This document shows, in pieces, positions 47,120-56,365 of a DNA stretch of 64,000 nt. The translations under genes were made by a program, and so were the position numbers. The notes below the pieces were generated by a model. That model was not told the origin of the DNA and made no database searches. It worked only from the letters and a program-made list of their open reading frames with translations. Origin of the DNA: Methylococcales bacterium (GTDB taxonomy: Bacteria; Pseudomonadota; Gammaproteobacteria; Methylococcales; Methylomonadaceae); assembly GCA_026398895.1 (NCBI GenBank), contig JAPLRZ010000042.1:18925-82924 (forward strand), written 5' to 3'. Numbering within the stretch: the stretch's first letter is position 1; each line of letters starts with the position of its first letter.

Positions 47120-48322
47120 ATGAAACCCACATTTAAGTTACTCTGTCTCTTATTGTTCATCCTCAGTTTGTCTAACTCCACCTTAGCTATTGCTGAAGAA
47201 ACCCCACTACTGCTTCATGCAGCACGAGTTTTTGATGGTACAACGCTAAGAACCAATACCTCCGTATTAATCAGTAATGGCAAAATTGTCCAAATCGACC
47301 AGCGTGAGGCATTCAAATCCACTGTTGCCAACGTTATCGATTTAGGCGATGCCACGTTATTACCTAGTTTGATTGAATTACACGCCCATCTTGCTTATCA
47401 ACACATTCCCGCCGATACCGTATTGCGACACGGTATCGGCACACTGCGAGATGTAGGCGGTACAGTGCATCAGCCTTATGGTGGCGACGGTAGTTTGCGC
47501 GTTTTAACCTCAGGACAGATCATCACCGCACCTAATGGTTATCCTATTCCCACTATGGGCGCGGACAATCTCGCCATTCCTGTTGCCAGCGAAGCACAAG
47601 CACGGCAAACCGTGCGTGAGTTGATTAAGGGTGGTGCAGTGGTGATTAAGATTGCCTTGGAAACAGGTAATGAAGTCGGTGCGCCTTGGAGTTCTGAGCA
47701 TCATCATGGACATTCAGACCCTCATGCAGAACACGGAAAACCGCCGCACGCTATGCCACTGTTATCAGAAGCCATCGTTAAAGCCATTGTCGATGAAGCG
47801 CATCAACACCAACTCAAAGTCACTGCACATTTGGCTGAAACCAAAGGCGTGACTATCGCGCTTAATGCAGGAGTTGATGAATGGGCGCATACCCCTTGTG
47901 ATGCCATTCCCGAAACCTTGTTAAAGAAGGCAGTGGATCAAGGAGTAAAAATCGTCACCACCTTAGATACGCTATCAAAATGTTCAGGCGTGGCACATAA
48001 CGCCCACACTTGGGCTGCCTTGGGTGGTGAATTTTTATACGGCTCAGAAATTGCCCATCCTGAGATTCCGTGGGGTATCGATGCCCAAGAATTGAATTTG
48101 ATGATGCAGTTAGCCAAACTGTCACCATTGGAAGTATTACACACAGCAACCGCAAAAGCGGGGCAGCATCTCAATATCCCCTTGCTTGGCACGTTACAAA
48201 GCGGCGCACCCGCTGATTTAATTGCTGTGAAAGGTGATGCTATGCACAATTTCAAACCGTTAGAATATCCAGATTTAGTTATTTCAGGCGGGAAAATAAT
48301 CGTTAATCATTTTGAAAAATAG
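47120..48322 (+). CDS. Secreted His-rich amidohydrolase
   Basis: A 400-residue amidohydrolase-superfamily protein with a signal peptide (LLCLLLFILSLSNSTLA), so it acts in the periplasm or outside. Metal-site motifs in order: H-x-H in IELHAHLAY near 94, the probable carboxylated Lys in VVIKIALETG near 178, His in VTAHLAETK near 237 and His in EWAHTPCD near 256. At the place of the final Asp the sequence reads LYGSEIAHPEI, so Asp may be replaced or displaced. A striking His-rich loop, SEHHHGHSDPHAEHGKPPH near 195, could bind Zn, Ni or Cu. It follows a TonB receptor, so it may process an imported ligand or act in metal acquisition; its substrate is unknown. Confidence 0.8.
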   Translation: MKPTFKLLCLLLFILSLSNSTLAIAEETPLLLHAARVFDGTTLRTNTSVLISNGKIVQIDQREAFKSTVANVIDLGDATLLPSLIELHAHLAYQHIPADTVLRHGIGTLRDVGGTVHQPYGGDGSLRVLTSGQIITAPNGYPIPTMGADNLAIPVASEAQARQTVRELIKGGAVVIKIALETGNEVGAPWSSEHHHGHSDPHAEHGKPPHAMPLLSEAIVKAIVDEAHQHQLKVTAHLAETKGVTIALNAGVDEWAHTPCDAIPETLLKKAVDQGVKIVTTLDTLSKCSGVAHNAHTWAALGGEFLYGSEIAHPEIPWGIDAQELNLMMQLAKLSPLEVLHTATAKAGQHLNIPLLGTLQSGAPADLIAVKGDAMHNFKPLEYPDLVISGGKIIVNHFEK

Positions 48323-48334
48323 CATCGAACGTTA

Positions 48335-48363
48335 GGGCATCAAAAATAGGTTTTTTGATGCCC
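48335..48363 (+). terminator. Rho-independent terminator after the amidohydrolase
   Basis: GGGCATCAAAAA and TTTTTTGATGCCC form a near-perfect stem around TAGG. The T-run lies inside the second arm, but position and strength fit termination. Confidence 0.7.
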
Positions 48364-48431
48364 ATTACTCTGTGCGTATTTTAAATGTGGAAGTGTATGC
48401 AGCGAGAATCGCCATGCGCAACCACTGCGGA

Positions 48432-48560
48432 CTAAAAATTTATTATCCTTGGACGACCATTCGGTAAAATCTCTGGTAATAACTCTTTAATAATCCCCTT
48501 TTTCTTATCGTTCAAATCGGTTGGGTAACGTTTAACGCTGTGGCTTGGCTTCTTTTTCAT
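48432..48560 (-). pseudogene. N-terminal remnant of an IS5-type transposase
   Basis: The 42-codon frame starts at an ATG at 48560 and reads KKKPSHSVKRYPTDLNDKKK then IIKELLPEILPNGRPRIINF before a stop. This is the start of IS5-family (IS427/IS1031-like) transposases, whose pattern is YPTDLT...LLPP...GRPR. The rest of the element is gone. The region from here to hypX otherwise holds only AT-rich promoter-like DNA. Confidence 0.75.
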
Positions 48561-48805
48561 CAAGACAAAATTTGTAGTTCTATTTTGTCACTTTTAACAC
48601 ACCCACTCAAAATACCATTCATTTTTTAACATTGCAGGCTGGAAGATTATCATGCTAGGCTCAGCTAAGTCCAGTTCACTGAAAGTATCTAAAAATATTG
48701 TAATGACGTAATTCTAAATTTATAAAGTTTACAATTACCACGCATCGAACTGGCAGCTTGTAGCGAAATAATAAAATAAAAACCAGCTATAGACAGGGGA
48801 AAAAA

Positions 48806-50599
48806 GTGCGAATATTACTGATAACATCATCTTATAACGGTTTATGCCAGCGTACTCATATCGAATTAGTGTCACGCGGTCATGAAGTGTCAATCACCTT
48901 AGCCATCAGCGCAGAAGTCATGGAACATTCGGTGGAATTATTCCAACCCGATTTGATTATCTGTCCTTTTTTAAAAGAACGTGTACCAGAAACGATTTGG
49001 CAAAAACATCTTTGTATCATTATTCATCCAGGTATTAAAGGCGACAGAGGACCGTCTTCACTGGATTGGGCAATTACCGACAAATTAACCGAGTGGGGCG
49101 TAACCGCTTTAGAAGCCGCCGATGAAATGGATGCAGGTGATATTTGGGCAACGGCAACTTTCAAAATGCGTAAGGTAGCAAAAGCCAGTCTTTATCGGCA
49201 TGAAGTCACTGGCACGGCGATTAAAGTCATACTGGAAATGTTGGAAAAATTTATCAGCAAATCTTTCTCCCCCGAAAAACTCGATTATAGCAAACCCGAT
49301 GTAACAGGCACGTTGCGTCCATTAATGAAGCAACCCGATAGAAAAATCAATTGGGAAACTGATACCGTTGACATCATTATGCGCAAAATCAATGCCGCTG
49401 ATAGTTTTCCAGGGGTATTAGATACCATTGGTGGTGAAGAGTTTTATTTGTTTGGTGTCCATAAAGAAGACAATTTACGCGGTTGGAAACCGGGTGAGAT
49501 TATTGCTAAACGGCATGGTGCAATTTGCCGTGCCGCTGTTGATGGGGCAATCTGGATTTCACATTTAAAACGTAAAAAAATCGAAGGGCAATCCTTTCTC
49601 ACGCGCATAACTTCGCGCAATAAACCTGATTATAAATTACCCGCTACGTTAATTCTGGGTGTCGCTAGTCTCAAAGACGTACCAGAATCGCCTATCGACT
49701 TGTTGTATATGGATAAGGCGGAAACCTTTAAAGAAATTTGGTACGAAGAAAAAAATCAAGTCGGTTACTTGCATTTTAACTTCCACAATGGCGCAATGAG
49801 TACCGAGCAATGCCAACGCTTACGCTTAGCGTACAGTGAAGCCAAAAAACGCGCCACTAAAGTGATTGTACTCATGGGCGGTACGGATTTTTGGTCAAAC
49901 GGCGTGCATCTTAATATGATTGAAGTGGCAAAAAATGCCGCCGATGAATCATGGCGCAATATCAATGCCATTGATGATGTGGTGTTGGAAATTATCAATA
50001 CGCCGAATCAGTTGGTCATTTCAGCAGTTTATGGTTCAGCGGGCGCGGGCGGCGTGATGATGACCTTGGCAGCGGATAAAGTATTTGCTCGCGCAGGTGT
50101 GATGATGAATCCACATTATAAAACCATGGGCTTATACGGTTCAGAATATTGGACGTATTTGCTACCTAGGCGGGTCGGCATTGGTCGCGCTATTGAATTG
50201 ACTGATATTCCAGTACCCATTGGTATGCAAAAAGCCAAGGCAATTGGTTTGATCGATGATACCTTGCCTGAAGAGTGGGACGATTATTTAGCTGAATTAT
50301 CCCAGCGTGCAGAAGCACTCGCCAATAGCGCGGATTTTGCTCAGCAGTTACAGGCTAAAAATGAGTTGCGTAACAAGGATGAAGCCCTTAAACCGCTGTC
50401 GGCTTACCGTGCCGCCGAATTAAAACGCATGAAAATGAATTTTTACCCCAGCTTTTACGGTGGCGATCATAGTTATCACGAAGCACGTTACAACTTTGTT
50501 CACAAGATTCGACCCAAAGAAACAGCCGCTTATTTAGCGAAACATTTGCAGCTAAATACCGCAAATTTCCAAGAACTGAGAAAACCGTTGAACTATTAA
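48806..50599 (+). CDS. hypX: HypX-type hydrogenase maturation protein (CO-forming)
   Basis: A 597-residue two-domain protein. The N-terminal half resembles formyltransferases (IIIHPGIKGDRGPSSLDWAI near 73-92, with the VTALEAADEMDAGDIWA stretch after), and the C-terminal half is an enoyl-CoA hydratase fold (MGGTDFWSNGVHLNMIE near 355 and VYGSAGAGGVMMTLAADK near 415). In aerobic hydrogen oxidisers HypX (HoxX) makes CO from formyl-tetrahydrofolate for the active site of [NiFe]-hydrogenase. The start is a GTG at 48806 preceded by GGGGAAAA. No hydrogenase or hyp genes are in the window. A REC-domain gene follows after 26 bases, likely in one transcript. Confidence 0.9.
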   Translation: MRILLITSSYNGLCQRTHIELVSRGHEVSITLAISAEVMEHSVELFQPDLIICPFLKERVPETIWQKHLCIIIHPGIKGDRGPSSLDWAITDKLTEWGVTALEAADEMDAGDIWATATFKMRKVAKASLYRHEVTGTAIKVILEMLEKFISKSFSPEKLDYSKPDVTGTLRPLMKQPDRKINWETDTVDIIMRKINAADSFPGVLDTIGGEEFYLFGVHKEDNLRGWKPGEIIAKRHGAICRAAVDGAIWISHLKRKKIEGQSFLTRITSRNKPDYKLPATLILGVASLKDVPESPIDLLYMDKAETFKEIWYEEKNQVGYLHFNFHNGAMSTEQCQRLRLAYSEAKKRATKVIVLMGGTDFWSNGVHLNMIEVAKNAADESWRNINAIDDVVLEIINTPNQLVISAVYGSAGAGGVMMTLAADKVFARAGVMMNPHYKTMGLYGSEYWTYLLPRRVGIGRAIELTDIPVPIGMQKAKAIGLIDDTLPEEWDDYLAELSQRAEALANSADFAQQLQAKNELRNKDEALKPLSAYRAAELKRMKMNFYPSFYGGDHSYHEARYNFVHKIRPKETAAYLAKHLQLNTANFQELRKPLNY

Positions 50600-50625
50600 A
50601 AAAATCAGGTAACGAGGAGAAGATT

Positions 50626-51492
50626 ATGTTTTTTAAAGAATGGGTTGTGCTATTAGTGGACGATGAACCCGATGTGCTGAGTGTTTCTAAACTGGCGATG
50701 CGCTCAATCAAGGTTTATGACTTACCGTTAAAAATTGTCACCGCCGCCAGTAAAGCCGCTGCGATTGAGTTGTTTCAGAGTAATCTGGAATTAAGCGGTT
50801 CTTTGGCGGTGGCGTTTATCGATGTGGTAATGGAAACAGACAGCGCGGGTTTAGAGCTTTGTCAGTTTATCCGTGAAGAAATGGAAAATAAGGTCAGTCA
50901 GCTTTTTATTCGCACGGGTCAACCAGGTATGTCACCTGAACGCGAAGTCATCGATCGTTATGACATCAGCGGTTATTTTTCTAAAGTTGAAACCACAGAA
51001 GATAAGTTATATTCCTTGGTTAAAAGCAGTGTGCGGCAATTTTTATCCATTGGCATGGCATTGGCAACCATTAATATACTTAATGAAATGCTTGTAAATA
51101 GTCATGCTAGTCGTGCAGACTTACTGGAAACTATTCATCATATTGCCGTCGGTGGTGAAGGTGAAAGTACATGGTTAATAGTGGAGAACCAAGTGTTATT
51201 TGCTGATGAAGTGAATGCTAAAGGAGGCATAGCCATAAACACTGCTGATGGTGGTTTAGCGTTGTATAAAAAACTAGCGAAGTCCGAAGGTTTTCCACTG
51301 GATTTTTCGGGTGATAAATATGTACGCAGCGAAGGTAATTTTCATCTGATTCATGTAACAGAAAAATATAATCAAGTAGAAGTGGGTTATCTATTTAAAA
51401 CCAAGTTTAATCCACCTGAACATATTATTGCTTTGGTGTATAGTTTTGTACAAGGGTTAGCCAGTATTTGGAATAACACCAGTATAAAATAG
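50626..51492 (+). CDS. Response regulator with unknown output domain
   Basis: A 288-residue protein. Residues about 5-140 form a receiver domain of the kind also found in DUF3369 proteins: LLVDDEPDVLSVSKLAM at the start, phospho-acceptor Asp in AFIDVVMETDSAGLEL near 65, and the LFIRTGQPGMSPERE segment with the conserved signalling Thr region. The C-terminal half (about 145-288) has no HTH, GGDEF or HD motif I can see; it reads as an alpha/beta domain with an IAVGGEGESTWLIVENQ start and may be a sensory or protein-binding module. A good ribosome site (GAGGAGA) precedes the ATG, which lies 26 bases after hypX, so the two are likely co-transcribed. Confidence 0.8.
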   Translation: MFFKEWVVLLVDDEPDVLSVSKLAMRSIKVYDLPLKIVTAASKAAAIELFQSNLELSGSLAVAFIDVVMETDSAGLELCQFIREEMENKVSQLFIRTGQPGMSPEREVIDRYDISGYFSKVETTEDKLYSLVKSSVRQFLSIGMALATINILNEMLVNSHASRADLLETIHHIAVGGEGESTWLIVENQVLFADEVNAKGGIAINTADGGLALYKKLAKSEGFPLDFSGDKYVRSEGNFHLIHVTEKYNQVEVGYLFKTKFNPPEHIIALVYSFVQGLASIWNNTSIK

Positions 51493-51574
51493 TGGGTAGA
51501 AGGCGTATAAAACATCCTCGTTTTATACGCCTTTCTTTGATTATGTTCCGCGCACCACTTGCCATTAAATTAAG

Positions 51575-51686
51575 CCGTTCGTGCTGAGCTGTGAGCTTGT
51601 CGAACAGTCGAAGCATGAATGGCTTAACTTCGGATTTTTACATTCACCGCTCATGACACAGGCTTCGACAAGCTCAGGGCGAACGG
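51575..51686. repeat. REP-like repeat, CCGTTCG...CGAACGG family
   Basis: CCGTTCGTGCTGAGC and a complementary GCTCAGGGCGAACGG arm frame the element, with inner GCTTGTCGAA and TTCGACAAGC. It is a relative of the element inside the thyA ghost (7763-7820). The frame of the downstream kinase runs back through it, but the gene is taken to start later. Confidence 0.75.
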
Positions 51687-51739
51687 AAAAATCCTTAACT
51701 GTGGGCAGTGGTTTCGCGCACACAAACAGGGTATTTATT

Positions 51740-53707
51740 TTGAATTTACTGCATCTCTTCACACCACACCATAGCGACATTACGCTGACTGGTGCTTACG
51801 ATGAAAGTTTAGTGTTACTTTCTGTCATTATCTCTTGCCTAGGCGTTTATGCCACCCTAGGCATAGCAGATCGTATGCGTGCCTTAGAAATTAATCCACT
51901 GACCAAAAAAATATGGTTAAGTGCTGGCGCATTAACGATGGGGACGGGAATATGGGCGATGCACTTTATTGGTATGTTAGCCTTTACCTTAAAAACTACC
52001 GACGATACCTCCATCACCGTTTTATACGATCTTGTCACGACCTTATGCTCCATTGTGCCTTCCATTTTAGCAGGGGTGGTTGTCGTAAACATTGCCAGCC
52101 GTAGAACTGTCAGTCAAAAAAGCCTGTTATTTTACGGTGTATTGATGGGCGCAGGCATAGGCGTGATGCACTACATTGGCATGATGGCAATGCAAAGTGA
52201 CAAAGAGCTGATTATGCTCATAGACATGACGGGCTTTGTTATTTCGGTGGTCGTTGCTGTTATGCTGGGTATAACCTCACTCTATGCCAATAAGGTATTA
52301 AGCACTGATAAATATACCCGTACCAAATGGGCTAAAATGGTGTCCGCTATTACCATGGGATTTGCAGGCGCAGCCATGCACTATATTGCCATGTCATCCA
52401 CCACTTTTTCATTAGGTAATAATACAATTAATGACACTGGTTTTGTATTAAATCCGCAATACCTAACCTTAGGTGTCAGTCTAGCGGCGTTTTTTATTAT
52501 TTCATTAGCCATCGTCATTACTCTTGTCGATATGCGTTTGGAAGAAGCCGCTTTGTCTGAAAAAAACAGCCGTTCTCATACCTTAGCCGCTATTGAAAGC
52601 ATTCCGAATGCGTTTGCCTTATATGATATAAACGACAATTTAATTCTCTGTAATAATATGTATCGCAATTTAATGAGTTCTGAAAATTTCAAAGTTAAAG
52701 AAGGCATACAATTTAACGATTTAATTAATAATATAGCGGATAACCAATTAATTTTTGGTACTGAAAATGGTGAAGAATGGATAAAAGAGCGTCTAGCAAG
52801 TCATTACAATCCAAAAGGCAATTTTCTTCATCACTGGAAAAATGATAAATGGATGCAAGTCAGTGAGCGACGGGTGTGGAATGTCGGCACGGTCGCAATT
52901 CATACCGATATTACTGAACTAAAACACACTGAACAAGAACTGGAAAAAGCCATGCAAAAAGCCCAGCAGGCGCAGCTTGCTGCTGAACAGGCTAATACCG
53001 CTAAAAGTGCTTTTTTAGCCAATATGTCACATGAATTAAGAACACCTATGAATGCCATTATTGGCTATAGTGAAATGTTACTTGAAGAAGCCGAAGACGA
53101 TGGATTAACTGATTTTATTCCAGACTTAAGTAAAATTCGCATTGCGGGCAAACATTTATTAGATATTATTAACAATATTTTGGATTTATCTAAAATTGAA
53201 GCAGGTAAAATGGAAATTTATCCTGAAGAATTTAATTTAGCGAGAATGATTCATGAAATAGCAGTGACTATTCAACCCTTATTAGATAAAAGAGCAAATA
53301 CTTTAGTTGTTAATATAGATGACACTATTAGTACAGCCTACACAGATGTAATCAAAGTCAAACAGTCATTACTTAATTTATTGAGTAATGCCAATAAATT
53401 TACTGAAGCTGGAAATATTATACTCAGTATTACAAAAAACATCAGCGATAATATTGAATGGATGATATTAAGTGTCAAAGATAGTGGTATTGGTATGTCA
53501 GAAGAACAATTATCTAAAGTGTTTGAGGCGTTTACTCAGGCGGATAGTTCCACAACCCGCAAATATGGCGGTACTGGATTAGGATTAACCATTACCAAAA
53601 AGTTTTGCGATATGTTAGGCGGTAGCATTCACGCAAAAAGTACCGAAGGACAGGGTTCAGAATTTATTATTCAGTTACCTGTGTATTTTGAAACAGAAGA
53701 ACAATAA
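51740..53707 (+). CDS. MHYT-domain sensor histidine kinase
   Basis: A 655-residue kinase from the TTG at 51740, which has CAGGG eight bases before it; the frame continues upstream only through a repeat. Order: an MHYT membrane sensor (about 10-260) with three MHxx(G/A)M motifs, MHFIGM, MHYIGM and MHYIAM, thought to bind Cu and sense O2, CO or NO; a PAS-like domain (about 285-400); a coiled linker; HisKA with SHELRTPMNAIIGYSEML; and HATPase with NLLSNANKFTEAGN and GGTGLGLTITKKF. Its neighbours are a single REC protein 21 bases downstream and an unusual REC protein upstream after hypX. The CO-linked hypX nearby makes a gas-sensing role attractive, but that is inference. Confidence 0.88.
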   Translation: MNLLHLFTPHHSDITLTGAYDESLVLLSVIISCLGVYATLGIADRMRALEINPLTKKIWLSAGALTMGTGIWAMHFIGMLAFTLKTTDDTSITVLYDLVTTLCSIVPSILAGVVVVNIASRRTVSQKSLLFYGVLMGAGIGVMHYIGMMAMQSDKELIMLIDMTGFVISVVVAVMLGITSLYANKVLSTDKYTRTKWAKMVSAITMGFAGAAMHYIAMSSTTFSLGNNTINDTGFVLNPQYLTLGVSLAAFFIISLAIVITLVDMRLEEAALSEKNSRSHTLAAIESIPNAFALYDINDNLILCNNMYRNLMSSENFKVKEGIQFNDLINNIADNQLIFGTENGEEWIKERLASHYNPKGNFLHHWKNDKWMQVSERRVWNVGTVAIHTDITELKHTEQELEKAMQKAQQAQLAAEQANTAKSAFLANMSHELRTPMNAIIGYSEMLLEEAEDDGLTDFIPDLSKIRIAGKHLLDIINNILDLSKIEAGKMEIYPEEFNLARMIHEIAVTIQPLLDKRANTLVVNIDDTISTAYTDVIKVKQSLLNLLSNANKFTEAGNIILSITKNISDNIEWMILSVKDSGIGMSEEQLSKVFEAFTQADSSTTRKYGGTGLGLTITKKFCDMLGGSIHAKSTEGQGSEFIIQLPVYFETEEQ

Positions 53708-53728
53708 GAAACAGATGAGGATTAACAG

Positions 53729-54091
53729 ATGGCAACCATTTTAATTGTCGAAGATAACGAAATGAATATGGATATGCTTTCCCGTCGTCTAAGTCGGCGC
53801 GGTTATGAAATTATTGCCGCAACAGACGGTGAACAAGGCATTGAATTAGCAATCAAGCAGTTACCTGATTTAATTTTAATGGACATGAGTTTGCCCATTA
53901 TAAATGGTTGGGATGCCACGCGAAAAATTAAACAACATCAACCGACAAGCCATATTCCTGTTATTGCGTTAACGGCTCATGCTATGGAAAGTGACAGGCA
54001 AGAAGCCTTATCAGCAGGCTGTAATGACTATGATACCAAGCCTATTGAAATAGAAAGACTATTAGGCAAAATTGCCGCTTTACTTAAGTAA
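53729..54091 (+). CDS. Single-domain response regulator
   Basis: A 120-residue CheY/DivK-like receiver with no output domain. The acidic pair and phospho-acceptor are in LIVEDNEMNMDML and LILMDMSLPIINGWD near 52; the Thr (VIALTAHAME) and Lys (YDTKPIE) complete the signalling residues. It starts 21 bases after the MHYT kinase with GAGGA upstream, so it is a probable direct partner of it. Confidence 0.93.
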   Translation: MATILIVEDNEMNMDMLSRRLSRRGYEIIAATDGEQGIELAIKQLPDLILMDMSLPIINGWDATRKIKQHQPTSHIPVIALTAHAMESDRQEALSAGCNDYDTKPIEIERLLGKIAALLK

Positions 54092-54166
54092 TTAAGACAA
54101 TATTTCAGGGACTCTGTCGCTAAACAACATTAGGCTTGTTGCGACATAGTAAAAATAGCCGAAATA

Positions 54167-54219
54167 GGAGTCCAATAGCTTTAGCTATTGGCTAAAAACA
54201 GCTAAAGCTGTTTTACTCC
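54167..54219. repeat. Palindromic repeat, GGAGTCCAATAGC family
   Basis: GGAGTCCAATAGCTTTAGC and a GCTAAAGCTGTTTTACTCC arm form the element, an opposite-orientation copy of 20045-20104. The rest of the 195-base gap is the leader of the next gene. Confidence 0.7.
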
Positions 54220-54286
54220 GTAATTACTTTAATACTGTTGAGATACTCCTTAATCATTAAAAATAGATTATTTACGAAGGTAAACA

Positions 54287-55729
54287 ATGACTATTCAAGA
54301 AGAGTCAAAAATCCGCCATGATTTATTAACACCCGTTAATCAAATTATTGGTTACAGCGAAATGTTGGCAGAAGATGCAACTAAAGATGGGCAAATTCAA
54401 TATTTAGCTGATTTAAAAAAGATTACTCTGGCAGGGAGAAATTTAACGGATCAGATTAACCAACTGTTTAAACTCAGTGAAGTAAAAAATAATTTAACAG
54501 AGAATACGAGCATTATCCCCACAGAAGTTATTATCCCAGCAAACAGCGATAATGATTTAACGGGGAAAGTTTTAATTGTCGATGATATTGAAGACAATCG
54601 TGACATTTTAGCCCGTCGGTTAAAAAAACGTGGCTATCAATACGAAATGGCAGAAAATGGTGCAATCGCTTTAAATAAATTAACTCAAGAAAAATTTGAT
54701 TTAGTTTTATTAGATATAACCATGCCAGAAGTTGATGGTTATACGGTATTGAAAACCATGAAAGCCGATAATGTGTTACGCAATATTCCTGTGATTATGA
54801 TTTCTGCCATTACTGAAATAGACAGCATTGTGCGGTGTATTGAAATGGGGGCAGAAGATTATTTACCCAAGCCGTTTAATGCCACGTTATTATATGCCAG
54901 AGTAAAAGCCTGTTTAGATAAAAAACGCTTGCTCGAACAGGAAAAAAATTACCTATCAGAAAGATTACAAACAGAAGCCACCTTAGAAAGACATCGTTCT
55001 TTAGCGCAAATGGTAGCGGGGGTAGCACATGAAATTAATACCCCACTGGGGATAATTAATACCGCCGCTACTATATTAGATAGCCGAGTAAATAATAAAG
55101 ATATTAGTGATTTATTTGAAGATAATACAGAAGCATTAGAAGATATTATGGAGGCGACTGATTTAATTAAAAGGAATATTACTCGTGCGCATAATTTGGT
55201 GCAAAATTTCAAGAAAATATCCGTTAATCAGACTGCTGATATAAAAGAAAGTGTCAATATTTTAGAGACGATACAAGACAGTATTGAATTATTTAAAATC
55301 AATGCCCGTCAGGCTAACTTAGAAATCATAGTGCAAGATAATATTAAACAGAGTAGAGCATGGTTAGGTTATCCAGGTTATTTAACGCAAATTATTATTA
55401 ATTTTTTAACTAATATTGAGCGTTATGCCTATCCAAATAATAAAGGTGGAAAAGTTATTATTGATCTTGCCGACCAACAGCAAAATAACCAAACTTATTT
55501 TGTTATCACGGTCACTGATTTTGGTCATGGTATGAGTAGTGAAAATGTAACTAAAGTTTTTGATCCTTTTTTTACCACAGGACGTATGATAGGCGGTTCT
55601 GGTTTAGGGTTGGCTATCGTACATAATTTAATTACCAATGTGTTAGAAGGTAGTATTAAAGCCCATTCAGAACTGGGAAAAGGCACAAGTTTTTGTATTA
55701 CTCTACCTAATAATCTTGGATTCAACTAA
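54287..55729 (+). CDS. Hybrid sensor kinase with internal receiver domain
   Basis: A 480-residue soluble protein with an unusual order. Residues about 8-65 look like a truncated HisKA-like dimerisation segment (IRHDLLTPVNQIIGYSEML, His-Asp-Leu). A receiver follows (about 93-215; KVLIVDDIEDNRDILARRL, LVLLDITMPEVDGYTVL, MISAITE, LPKPFN). Then comes a genuine HisKA (MVAGVAHEINTPLGIINTAA near 250) and an HATPase of the HATPase_c type (GYPGYLTQIIINFLTN, GGSGLGLAIVHNL). Related proteins in aquatic bacteria carry an adenylate cyclase after the receiver; here a kinase module takes that place. With no membrane part it likely acts downstream of the MHYT kinase. Confidence 0.88.
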   Translation: MTIQEESKIRHDLLTPVNQIIGYSEMLAEDATKDGQIQYLADLKKITLAGRNLTDQINQLFKLSEVKNNLTENTSIIPTEVIIPANSDNDLTGKVLIVDDIEDNRDILARRLKKRGYQYEMAENGAIALNKLTQEKFDLVLLDITMPEVDGYTVLKTMKADNVLRNIPVIMISAITEIDSIVRCIEMGAEDYLPKPFNATLLYARVKACLDKKRLLEQEKNYLSERLQTEATLERHRSLAQMVAGVAHEINTPLGIINTAATILDSRVNNKDISDLFEDNTEALEDIMEATDLIKRNITRAHNLVQNFKKISVNQTADIKESVNILETIQDSIELFKINARQANLEIIVQDNIKQSRAWLGYPGYLTQIIINFLTNIERYAYPNNKGGKVIIDLADQQQNNQTYFVITVTDFGHGMSSENVTKVFDPFFTTGRMIGGSGLGLAIVHNLITNVLEGSIKAHSELGKGTSFCITLPNNLGFN

Positions 55730-56365
55730 CAAAGGCGTTGGTGCATAAATAAAAGCCAAGCCAAATTCTCCTAACCCAGAAAAACTCAGGGTGCAGTTGT
55801 CCCTGAGCGAACAGAAATGGGCATTCCAAGAGCTGTCACGATATTCATGGCAACAATACGCACATGAACCTCAGTGACATGAGAGTCAGAAAGTCGTGGA
55901 TGGTTGTATTAAATCTGTTATTTTTACTTTTGAGCATGACTGCCAGTCCTTTAAAGGACTAGCAGTCATTAATATCGCTATAACAGGTTTAACCCATTAC
56001 CAGCTTTTTATATAAATCATGATAAGTTCTTAACAAAAAGTCGGCGTGTCTATTTATCCATCGTCATTCCAGCAGGGATGCTGGAATCCAGTGCCAAGGA
56101 TGGCATTATATTGAACAGAACCCTCGCTACGCTCTCCCTGTGACTGGATTCTGGCATCCCTGCCAGAATGACGGGGTTTATACATTAAAATAACAGTAAG
56201 TTTTCAAAATTCGGGTATTTTAAGTTTTTTCTAAAAAACTTTTGAACGATTACTTACAGCCGAGGCGATGCCTACAAAAAACACATTGAATGACTCATTG
56301 TCAACGACTGCTAGATATTGGCAGTCGCTAGGCAACACGCTGTAACAATTCGCTACTACGAACTG
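55730..56365. other. Repeat-rich intergenic region
   Basis: Contents: a one-mismatch copy of the 34-bp palindrome (55936-55969, ATGACTGCCAGTCC then GGACTAGCAGTCAT) and a long palindrome (56062-56173, CGTCATTCCAGCAGGGATGC against GCATCCCTGCCAGAATGACG). Short frames around 55790-55900 have no recognisable product. No gene is supported. Confidence 0.7.

Noticed and set aside
51581..51739. Extended N-terminus of the MHYT kinase
   Set aside because: The stretch is encoded by a palindromic repeat and a low-complexity frame; a TTG with a ribosome site lies directly before the family-like sequence.
55780..55900. Possible transposase remnant
   Set aside because: Translations on both strands show no motif strong enough to name a family.
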